Of a stretch of 14,977 bases of DNA, positions 1-6,730 are shown piece by piece. The number at the start of each line of letters is the position of its first letter. The first letter of the stretch is position 1. The DNA lies in NCBI GenBank assembly GCA_034112325.1, contig JAWUVO010000115.1, positions 1 to 14,977 of the forward strand, in the 5' to 3' direction. The stretch is from Bermanella sp034112325. GTDB taxonomy: Bacteria > Pseudomonadota > Gammaproteobacteria > Pseudomonadales > Oceanobacteraceae. The notes below the pieces were generated by a model. That model saw only the letters and a program-made list of their open reading frames with translations. It made no database searches and was not told the DNA's origin. A program made the position numbers and the translations under genes.

Positions 1-1
1 A

Positions 2-2509
2 AAAATGGGCATAGACCCCGAAAACCATTGGAAGGCCCAGTACGAAATATTACCGGGCAAAGAGAAGGTGGTTGCCGAATTACAGAAGCTTGCTAAAGAA
101 GCCGACGTTATCTATCTCGCAACCGATTTGGATAGAGAGGGTGAAGCCATTGCTTGGCACTTAAAAGAAGTGATTGGCGATACTGGCGCGGTTTACAAGC
201 GCGTGGTTTTCAATGAAATTACTAAAACAGCTATTCAGGCCGCGTTTGAAAAGCCTACAGTGCTTGATCAGGCCATGGTTGATGCTCAGCAGGCTCGACG
301 CTTCTTAGATCGCGTAGTGGGCTTTATGGTGTCGCCATTACTTTGGGCTAAAGTGGCCCGTGGCTTGTCTGCTGGTCGAGTTCAGTCTGTAGCCGTGCGT
401 TTGGTTGTTGAACGTGAAAGCGAAATACGAGCATTTATTCCTGACGAGTACTGGGAAACGTTCAGCCACCTTAAGTCGGCAAAAGGCGATGAGCTGCGTT
501 TTCAAGTTACCAAGCAAGATGGCAAAGAATACAAACCTGTCAATGAACAGCAGGCCATGGCCGCCGTAGCTAAGCTAGAGTCTAATCCTTACGAAATTAT
601 TAACCGTGAAGATAAGCCCACAAAATCTCGTCCAGGTGCTCCGTTTATTACCTCTACTTTGCAGCAGGCAGCCAGTACTCGATTAGGTTTTAGTGTTAAA
701 AAGACCATGATGATGGCGCAGCGCTTGTATGAAGGTGGTTATATCACCTACATGCGTACCGACAGTACCAATTTGAGCAAAGACGCGGTTGCTTCGGCAC
801 GTGAATACATAGAATCTAAATTTGGTGCCGAGTTCATTCCTGAAGCTCCGCGGAGTTACAGCAGTAAAGACGGCGCACAAGAGGCTCACGAAGCGGTACG
901 TCCTTCCGATGTACGTATGACGGCCAATCTTCTTAATGCAATGGAGCCAGACGCTCACAAGCTTTACGACTTGATTCGTCAGCGCTTTTTAGCCTGCCAA
1001 ATGTCAGATGCACAATTCACCAGTACCTCGCTTACCGCTGGTTGTGCCGATATGGAGCTTAAAGCTCGTGGGCGTGTGATTCGTTTTGAAGGTCACTTGG
1101 CGGCGCTCACTGCTCAGGCAAAAGGCGAAGAAGACAAATTATTACCCGATTTAAACAAAGGTGATGTTTTAAGCTTGCAAGAGGTTGAGCCTAAGCAGCA
1201 TTTCACTAAGCCCACTGCGCGCTTTAATGAAGCAAGCTTGGTACGTGAATTAGAGAAACGTGGTATTGGTCGACCATCTACCTACGCTTCAATAATCTCT
1301 ACTATTCAAGATCGTGGTTATGCCCGTTTAGAAGGTCGTCGTTTTTATGCTGAAAAAATGGGCGAAATTGTTACAAGTCGTCTAGAAGAAAATTTTGACG
1401 ACTTAATGGATTACAGTTTTACCGCCAACATGGAAGAGCAGCTAGATGATATAGCCGGTGGTCGTGCTAAATGGAAAGCGGTACTTGATAAGTTTTATAA
1501 ATCGTTTTCAATTAAGTTAGACAAAGCCAAGGACGAGGGCGGTATGCGCCTTAATGATCCTGTTTTAACTGACATTAAGTGCCCTGAATGCTCTCGTAAC
1601 ATGACTATTCGTACAGGTACAACGGGTGTTTTTCTAGGTTGTGAAGGCTATGCGCTGCCACCAAAAGAACGCTGCACAAAAACCATGAACCTCACGCCTG
1701 GCAGCGAAGCGGTGGGATCTGATGAAGATGATGAAGCTGAAAACTTAGGTTTTCGTGAGCAGCGTCGTTGTAAATTGGATAACACGGCTATGGAAAGCTA
1801 TCTTTTGGATGAAAAGCGTAAATTACATATTTGCGGAAACAATCCAGATTGTAGTGGTTTTGAAGTTGAAGACGGTAGCTTTAAAATCAAAGGCTATGAA
1901 GGTCCGGTTTTAGACTGTGATAAGTGTGGCAGTGAAATGCAGCTTAAAAACGGTCGCTTTGGAAAATATTTTGGCTGTATGTCAGAAGATTGCAAAAATA
2001 CTCGCAAGCTTCTTAAGAGTGGGCAGCCGGCCCCACCAAAAATGGACCCTATTCCATGCCCTGAGCTTCAGTGTGTGAAAGTAGACGATACCTATATTTT
2101 GCGTGACGGCGCATCGGGTTTATTTTTAGCCGCTAGCCAGTTTCCTAAAAACCGTGAAACTAGAGCGCCAAAGGTGTTTGAACTTGTGCCCCATAAAGCT
2201 GAGCTACCTGAGAAGTATCACTACTTAACTGAGGCGCCACAGAAAGACCCTGATGGTAATATGGCCACGGTTAGATACTCTCGTAAAACCGTGCAGATCT
2301 ATGTTGCGTCAGATAATGAAGAGGGTAAAGCTACTGGCTGGAGTGCATTTTACGAAGACGGCAAGTGGGTTGTAACTGAAAAGAAAGCAACGGCTAAAAA
2401 AACCTCTGCGAAAAAAACCACAGCAAAGAAAAAGAATACGGCTAAAAAGTCAACGGCTAAAAAAACGTCGGCTAAAAAGTCCACTGCAAAAAAAGCCACC
2501 AAGAAGTAA
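2..2509 (+). CDS. topA: DNA topoisomerase I (5' partial)
   Basis: Type IA topoisomerase that relaxes negative supercoils through a 5'-phosphotyrosine intermediate. The frame is open from base 2, and by recollection of E. coli TopA about 70 N-terminal residues (start of the Toprim domain) lie upstream; the Met at 5 is internal. Counting from that Met, the Toprim acidic motif DLDREGE is at 41-47 and the catalytic Tyr is Tyr249 in GYITYMRTDS. Three C-terminal zinc-ribbon motifs follow: Cys526/529/546/557, Cys589/610/616, and Cys638/641/658/663. The second lacks one Cys: Asp592 stands where E. coli has CPKC. After the usual end of the enzyme comes a basic tail, residues about 793-834, made of repeated five-residue units ending AKK. 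A strong hairpin terminator follows the stop codon, so topA probably ends its transcript here. Identity is essentially certain from near-continuous similarity to E. coli TopA. Confidence 0.98.
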   Translation, partial: KMGIDPENHWKAQYEILPGKEKVVAELQKLAKEADVIYLATDLDREGEAIAWHLKEVIGDTGAVYKRVVFNEITKTAIQAAFEKPTVLDQAMVDAQQARRFLDRVVGFMVSPLLWAKVARGLSAGRVQSVAVRLVVERESEIRAFIPDEYWETFSHLKSAKGDELRFQVTKQDGKEYKPVNEQQAMAAVAKLESNPYEIINREDKPTKSRPGAPFITSTLQQAASTRLGFSVKKTMMMAQRLYEGGYITYMRTDSTNLSKDAVASAREYIESKFGAEFIPEAPRSYSSKDGAQEAHEAVRPSDVRMTANLLNAMEPDAHKLYDLIRQRFLACQMSDAQFTSTSLTAGCADMELKARGRVIRFEGHLAALTAQAKGEEDKLLPDLNKGDVLSLQEVEPKQHFTKPTARFNEASLVRELEKRGIGRPSTYASIISTIQDRGYARLEGRRFYAEKMGEIVTSRLEENFDDLMDYSFTANMEEQLDDIAGGRAKWKAVLDKFYKSFSIKLDKAKDEGGMRLNDPVLTDIKCPECSRNMTIRTGTTGVFLGCEGYALPPKERCTKTMNLTPGSEAVGSDEDDEAENLGFREQRRCKLDNTAMESYLLDEKRKLHICGNNPDCSGFEVEDGSFKIKGYEGPVLDCDKCGSEMQLKNGRFGKYFGCMSEDCKNTRKLLKSGQPAPPKMDPIPCPELQCVKVDDTYILRDGASGLFLAASQFPKNRETRAPKVFELVPHKAELPEKYHYLTEAPQKDPDGNMATVRYSRKTVQIYVASDNEEGKATGWSAFYEDGKWVVTEKKATAKKTSAKKTTAKKKNTAKKSTAKKTSAKKSTAKKATKK

Positions 2510-2524
2510 ATATTCTAAAGTGGC

Positions 2525-2552
2525 AAAAAACCCAGCTTTTGCTGGGTTTTTT
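2525..2552 (+). terminator. Rho-independent terminator after topA
   Basis: A perfect hairpin with stem CCCAGC (2531-2536), loop TTTT and GCTGGG (2541-2546), flanked by six A on the left and six T on the right, so the stem can extend to 12 bp. It starts 15 bp after the topA stop codon. The A/T flanks make it able to work in both directions. Confidence 0.93.
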
Positions 2553-2587
2553 CATTTAACTGAAGATAAAATTTAGAGTAGATAAAA

Positions 2588-3007
2588 ATGAATACTAAAT
2601 TATACAAAAAAGTTCATCAGTTAGCGGGCGACCTTATGAAGGCCGCAGTAAAAGAAGACCGCGATGCATTTGCAATTTTATTTTCTGAGTTACAGGCTAT
2701 TTGCGACGACAACGAAGACACCGATAAAGATCACCCTGTGCAATGGGAGACACTGGCCGACTTTACCGAAGACCTACCTGAAGCTGTAGCCGCGTATGCA
2801 AAAGCGCTTACTAAAGCTGAGGCCATTAACTCCAAGGACTTTATGTCGTCTATTGCGTTTTCAATGGCTACCTTGCAAGTTGAGTTGGGGTTGGAAGAGG
2901 CGGCCATCGAGAACCTTCAAAAAGCGCAGATCAGTGCCAATAAAATTGAGGATAAGGGGCTGAAGGCTGAGATTACAGATTTATTAGAAGAGCTGTTGGC
3001 CAGTTAG
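2588..3007 (+). CDS. Small all-helical TPR-like protein, function unknown
   Basis: 139 residues, acidic, with no signal peptide or membrane segment, so probably cytoplasmic. The sequence is almost wholly helix-forming. Residues about 55-80 and 88-138 have the alternating small/hydrophobic pattern of tetratricopeptide repeats, for example an AVAAYAKAL helix followed by an EEAAIENLQKA helix. This suggests a short TPR-type protein-interaction fold. No catalytic motif is visible. The ATG at 2588 has only a weak purine-rich ribosome-binding region (GAGTAGATAAAA). The stop is 3 bp before the next start codon, so it is very likely cotranscribed with the metallopeptidase gene, downstream of the topA terminator. 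The TPR assignment is from pattern only; the partner is unknown. Confidence 0.8.
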   Translation: MNTKLYKKVHQLAGDLMKAAVKEDRDAFAILFSELQAICDDNEDTDKDHPVQWETLADFTEDLPEAVAAYAKALTKAEAINSKDFMSSIAFSMATLQVELGLEEAAIENLQKAQISANKIEDKGLKAEITDLLEELLAS

Positions 3008-3010
3008 ATT

Positions 3011-3511
3011 ATGGATTTAGTGCGTCGTTATTTAGCGGGTTATTCAGTTGAGATTCAGCGGCAGGTTCAGGGGCTGATTGATGGAGATAAACTTCAATCT
3101 TACCTAGATACTCGCTATCCAATACCGCATGAAATAAATAATGATGGTGATTTAAGGCAGTATGTCTTAAGTCTTAAAAATCAGTATATTAAAAAGTCAT
3201 CACCGTTGAGTAAGGTGGTTTACGATTCTAAAATTCATGTGATTAAAAATGCCCTAGGCACACACACTTATATAAATAGGGTGCAGGGCAGTAAGATTAA
3301 AAGCAAAAATGAAATTCATATTAGTTCAATATTCAAAGCGGCTCCTGAAGCGTTTTTGAATATGATTGTGGTTCATGAATTAGCGCATGTGAAAGAGAAG
3401 GATCATAACAAAAGTTTTTATCAGCTTTGTCGGCATATGCTACCTGACTATCATCAGATTGAGCTTGATTGTCGTTTATACCTGATTAATAGCGAAATTA
3501 GTTCTGGTTAA
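3011..3511 (+). CDS. YgjP-like M48-type zinc metallopeptidase
   Basis: 166-residue soluble protein of the YgjP/DUF45 metallopeptidase-like family. The zinc motif HELAH is at 122-126, preceded by a hydrophobic strand (LNMIVV) and followed by the family hallmark KEKDHNKSFYQLC at about 128-140, in which His132 is the expected third ligand. There is no signal peptide, so it should act in the cytoplasm. The E. coli homologue YgjP has been linked to UTP pyrophosphatase activity, but the natural substrate in this group is uncertain. The ATG lies 3 bp after the stop of the small helical gene and has little Shine-Dalgarno sequence of its own, suggesting translational coupling. Its TAA is separated by one base from the stop of the opposing EAL gene. 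No terminator is visible at that convergent junction. Confidence 0.88.
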   Translation: MDLVRRYLAGYSVEIQRQVQGLIDGDKLQSYLDTRYPIPHEINNDGDLRQYVLSLKNQYIKKSSPLSKVVYDSKIHVIKNALGTHTYINRVQGSKIKSKNEIHISSIFKAAPEAFLNMIVVHELAHVKEKDHNKSFYQLCRHMLPDYHQIELDCRLYLINSEISSG

Positions 3512-3512
3512 T

Positions 3513-3791
3513 TTATTTGCGGTGTTTGAATTGTTCTATAAGTTCTGATGCTGGTACGGGGCGGCCATATAAATACCCTTGGGCCATGTGGCAGCCTGCT
3601 TCTATTAGTATTTTTTTGTCTTCTATAGTTTCTACGCCTTCTGCTATGACGGATAGGCCTAAATTATCACCCATATCTATTATACTTTTGACAATGGCTA
3701 AAGAACGTTTGTTTTTTGACATGCCTAGAATAAAGCTTTTATCAATTTTAAGGTAATCAATTTGTAAATCTTTAAGGTAAGAGAATGATGA
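3513..3791 (-). pseudogene. Severed C-terminal part of the EAL domain
   Basis: This is the in-frame continuation of the PAS-GGDEF-EAL gene after a premature TAA at 3792-3794. It encodes 92 residues beginning SSFSYLKDLQ and keeps the remaining EAL landmarks: the catalytic Lys in YLKIDKSF, the Glu in AEGVET and the Gln in MAQGYLYGRP. No further stop or frameshift is present, and the reading frame ends at a natural-looking TAA at 3513-3515. The first in-frame ATG here (3720-3722) has no clear ribosome-binding site, and a fragment starting there would lack the DD and Lys catalytic residues. It is therefore most likely the untranslated end of a recently interrupted gene, not a separate small gene. 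Confidence 0.88.
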
Positions 3792-5426
3792 TTATCCTGT
3801 ACCAAAATCATCAAGGGACCGCTTTAGCTTGTGATTGCGTAATATCTCTAGTTTAGAGTTTACATTATTAATGTCATCAAAAAATACTGACTCGGTAAGC
3901 TCTAATTCAATTAGTTGTCCAGGTATATTGTTTTCCTTAAGAATAGATAAAGTAGACTCTACAAATCCATTGTCGGCAATATCTATAGCGGAAATATTAA
4001 CTGAGATAGGTATGTCTGATAATGGCGTATTTTGCCATTTATTAATTTGGCGACATGCCTCGGCTATTACCCATTTAGTAAGGCTGCGGATTAATCCGTT
4101 TTCTTCCGCCAGTGTTATAAATTTATCTGGGTAGGTAAGACTTCCATCATCTCTTTTCCATCGAATTAATGCTTCGAAGCCAACCAGTTTTTCACTATTA
4201 TTTTCTAGCTCAATTTTTGGCTGATAATATAATATAAATTCATTTTTTTTGATCGCTGCCCTTAAACTTTCTTCGGTTTTAACCCGATGTATTACTAATC
4301 TCTCTAGATTTTCATCAAAATAGTGGAATCTATTTTTACCTAATTTTTTTGCTTGATACATGGCCATGTCAGCTTTACGAATTAGCTCTTCTGATTCACT
4401 GCCGTCTCTAGGGTAAGCGCTAATTCCTATGCTGCATGAAACTACATAGGGAGTTTCATCAATTAAAAAAGGTTTTGTTAACGCTGAAAGGGCGCGGTTA
4501 TGAACTTCTGATATTTGCTTACTTGCTGATATATTTTCAAGTAAAATTATAAATTCATCTCCACCAAGTCTACCGAGTGTATCGCTTTCTCGTAGCACAG
4601 ACTGTAATCTTTTACTTACTTCAACTAAAAATCGATCACCTTCATCATGACCTGCAGTATCATTAATTTTTTTAAAGTTATCAAGATCGATAAATAAAAT
4701 AGCGCACTGTTGTTCATTTCGTTTTGCTAGCGACAGGGCATGCTCGATAGTATTTAAAATATTATTTCGGTTAGGTAATCCGGTTAAATTATCATGATAT
4801 GCTTGATACTTAAGAAGGTCTTGATTATTTTGGATGTCAGAGATGTCACGAAAACTAAAAACACTTCCCAGTATTACGTTTTCTAGAAGCTCAGGTACAA
4901 TTGAGTATTCATAGTGCAGTCCAGTAATAGTTTGAAATTTACCTTTTATTTTCTGTGATCTTGACGATTTAGATAAGCGTATTTCTTTAACGATATTGGT
5001 TCTAGATGCTATCTTTCCAAGTAATGCTCTAAGGGTATTTCTTGGACTTTGACTTTTGCTTTGCTCTAAAGTTTGATTTAGAAATAACAATGCGGTTTTA
5101 TTAATTTGATCGATACTGCCTTCTGGGGTAAAGCTAATAACACCTTCTTGGCTGGCATTTAATAGCGCTTGTTGTTTGATGAATGATTTTTCAAGTTCAT
5201 TCTTAACACTATTGATTTCCTCTAGCTGTAATTTTAGTTGGTCATTAATTTCATTTAATTCGTCAGAAGTAAGCATCAACGATCGCTCGAGCATAAGTCT
5301 ATCTTGCTCGTGCTGATCAATTGCATCAGAAAAAGAGTTTAATAGTGATGAAATTTGTTCAACATCAAAATCTTCCTTAAGATGACGCTTGGCCAATCGT
5401 TTGGTTAATTTATTCATCAATTTCAA
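3792..5426 (-). CDS. PAS-GGDEF protein with truncated EAL domain (c-di-GMP)
   Basis: Dual-domain c-di-GMP enzyme that ends early. Numbered from the TTG at 5426: a coiled-coil N-terminus (about 35-85), a PAS-like sensor (about 85-200), a GGDEF cyclase domain (about 210-375) with intact GGDEF at 288-292 and inhibitory-site RESD at 279-282, then an EAL domain starting near 390 with EAL at 418-420, SVNISA, ELTES and DDFGTG at 539-544. The TAA falls where the Tyr of DDFGTGYSS should be, removing the Lys, Glu and Gln needed for phosphodiesterase activity. Full length would be 637 residues. The start is more likely the ATG at 5415-5417, which overlaps the upstream stop by 8 bp, than the TTG at 5424-5426; either implies coupling to the FIST gene. 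As written, the product could still make c-di-GMP but should not degrade it. No transmembrane segment is seen. Confidence 0.9.
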   Translation of the reverse strand: MKLMNKLTKRLAKRHLKEDFDVEQISSLLNSFSDAIDQHEQDRLMLERSLMLTSDELNEINDQLKLQLEEINSVKNELEKSFIKQQALLNASQEGVISFTPEGSIDQINKTALLFLNQTLEQSKSQSPRNTLRALLGKIASRTNIVKEIRLSKSSRSQKIKGKFQTITGLHYEYSIVPELLENVILGSVFSFRDISDIQNNQDLLKYQAYHDNLTGLPNRNNILNTIEHALSLAKRNEQQCAILFIDLDNFKKINDTAGHDEGDRFLVEVSKRLQSVLRESDTLGRLGGDEFIILLENISASKQISEVHNRALSALTKPFLIDETPYVVSCSIGISAYPRDGSESEELIRKADMAMYQAKKLGKNRFHYFDENLERLVIHRVKTEESLRAAIKKNEFILYYQPKIELENNSEKLVGFEALIRWKRDDGSLTYPDKFITLAEENGLIRSLTKWVIAEACRQINKWQNTPLSDIPISVNISAIDIADNGFVESTLSILKENNIPGQLIELELTESVFFDDINNVNSKLEILRNHKLKRSLDDFGTG

Positions 5427-6549
5427 AGAACGATGTAATGGTCATTGTTTGATTGTGCAGGCCACATCTTCCACCTTTAACCAATGGTGATATTTCTCCA
5501 TAAGAATAAAAGCCTGTATATGTATTGGTATCTCCAAATGTATCTTTTACAGCTTCAACTTCTTCTTCTGTACGTTGGTTTAATACCAGCCTACGGCCTA
5601 CGCAGCTAACCATAATAACTAAGCCGTTTTGTTGTTTGTGATCATTTAAGTCACTTTGACTGGTATTTTTTGCAGCTGTTTCTGCACCATCAATTAACCT
5701 TTCGAAATTTGCCTTCATTAGTTGAGCGTATGCACCTTCTGGAATATCACCAGCGAAGATCATGGAGTTTTCATGCTCGTTAATATTTAGAATAGTTCTT
5801 ATTACATCGGGCTGATCATTGTTTTGTGAGATTAATAGTGGAAATAAAAGAGCTGATGCTGGCAGGTCTTTGGCATGATCTCCAAGATAGTTTCTATATA
5901 ACTCAAGGGCCGGTTTGTTATCAAGTGAATATAAAATATTATCAAATGACTTGGTTACAGCACGCTTTGGGCCAAATGGATCCCAGCCACCCATAGAGCC
6001 ATGACCAACTCTTAACTTTTCACCATAAAAACCACATCCAATAATTTTTCCATGACCCTGATTCGAATTATGCCAGAGTATTGTTTCTGTGAAGTTTGTA
6101 CCATCACCGGCAAGCCCGCCTGTTATGACGGTATCTTTTGGCAACATATCTTGAAGGGTATTGACGAGATCTGTACCATTTACCATTTGACCATCGGAGA
6201 GCACAAAAAGAGACTTTAAATGATCTTTATTAAAATGCTCAGCCAGCCTCTTAAAGGCACTGGAGGGGTCGCTATTAATATCTACTGTGTGGACATCAAC
6301 TTCAGTGCTTTTAAATTCTACAGCCGTTAGGCAAAGGCTCTCGTCATATATATGGGTATCTAGTATTTCTCCAGATGTTGTGCAGCCTATTACCTGTGCA
6401 TTTGGATACTGAGCGACTATATTTTTTTGGATATCGACATCTGCAGCAAGCGTTCGGCTACCAAATAATAAGACCAATTGTGCCTTGTTGTTGGCTTGAA
6501 GTTGGGGACCCCAAGCATGTTGCTGGTATACGCTTTGGAAGGTGTTCAT
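5410..6549 (-). CDS. FIST-domain sensor protein (NosP-like)
   Basis: 379-residue soluble FIST protein, a normal full length for the family. FIST_N is marked by IGCTTSGEI (54-62) and GGLAGDG (144-150), with the GHGSMGGWDPFGP stretch at 182-194. FIST_C ends with the family signature GFYSYGEISP (346-355) and LHNQTMTIT (364-372). FIST proteins are ligand-binding sensors. A subgroup named NosP binds heme and nitric oxide and is typically encoded beside histidine kinases or GGDEF/EAL proteins, which is the arrangement here, since the next gene overlaps it and encodes a PAS-GGDEF-EAL enzyme. Heme or NO binding is therefore inferred from context, not seen. The ATG at 6547-6549 has a good Shine-Dalgarno AGGAG 7 bases upstream, and a perfect 15-bp palindrome touches that site. 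There is no signal peptide, so it is cytoplasmic. Confidence 0.93.
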   Translation of the reverse strand: MNTFQSVYQQHAWGPQLQANNKAQLVLLFGSRTLAADVDIQKNIVAQYPNAQVIGCTTSGEILDTHIYDESLCLTAVEFKSTEVDVHTVDINSDPSSAFKRLAEHFNKDHLKSLFVLSDGQMVNGTDLVNTLQDMLPKDTVITGGLAGDGTNFTETILWHNSNQGHGKIIGCGFYGEKLRVGHGSMGGWDPFGPKRAVTKSFDNILYSLDNKPALELYRNYLGDHAKDLPASALLFPLLISQNNDQPDVIRTILNINEHENSMIFAGDIPEGAYAQLMKANFERLIDGAETAAKNTSQSDLNDHKQQNGLVIMVSCVGRRLVLNQRTEEEVEAVKDTFGDTNTYTGFYSYGEISPLVKGGRCGLHNQTMTITSFFEIDE

Positions 6550-6560
6550 TGAAAAGCTCC

Positions 6561-6575
6561 TAAATCATTGATTTA
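6561..6575. promoter_or_regulatory. Palindrome beside the FIST ribosome-binding site
   Basis: A perfect 7-bp inverted repeat with one central base (TAAATCA-T-TGATTTA). Its edge coincides with the AGGAG ribosome-binding site (6557-6561, minus strand) of the FIST gene. Position and symmetry suit an operator for a dimeric repressor, or a short RNA hairpin masking the start region. A second, weaker inverted repeat, CACAT-N4-ATGTG, lies at 6633-6646. No regulator can be named from the sequence. Confidence 0.45.
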
Positions 6576-6662
6576 AGTCTAGCTTATGAATCAAAGATAG
6601 GAGGGGGGCATAGCCATAAAAGTTAAATTTCTCACATTAATATGTGGTTTACCTACAGGCAC

Positions 6663-6692
6663 AAAAAAAGCGACCCGAAGGTCGCTTTTTTT
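6663..6692 (-). terminator. Rho-independent terminator after aceA
   Basis: A perfect hairpin: GCGACC (6670-6675), loop CGAA, GGTCGC (6680-6685), with seven A on one side and eight T on the other, giving up to 13 paired bases. On the minus strand it lies 38 bp past the aceA stop and before the FIST gene, so it separates the two minus-strand units. It is nearly symmetrical and could act in both directions. Confidence 0.94.
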
Positions 6693-6730
6693 TCAACACA
6701 CTAGACCGAAGCCTAGTTAACTAATTCGGA

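Noticed and set aside
683..958. 91-residue minus-strand reading frame inside topA
   Set aside because: Antisense shadow of a strongly conserved gene; no ribosome-binding site or recognisable domain.
3513..3722. Separate small minus-strand gene of 69 residues
   Set aside because: It is in the same frame as the upstream GGDEF-EAL gene and continues the EAL domain (AEGVET, QGYLYGRP). It has no ribosome-binding site of its own and is better read as the severed end.
3792..3794. Programmed stop-codon readthrough or recoding
   Set aside because: TAA followed by TCA is not a known leaky context, no stem-loop follows closely, and UAA is not used for selenocysteine or pyrrolysine.
3780..3800. Frameshift as the cause of the EAL interruption
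   Set aside because: Both parts share one frame and the protein consensus continues with only the Tyr codon replaced by TAA, so a point change, not an indel, fits.
3517..4134. Plus-strand frames opposite the EAL gene (3517-3756, 3835-4134)
   Set aside because: Complementary shadows of the EAL coding sequence without start signals.
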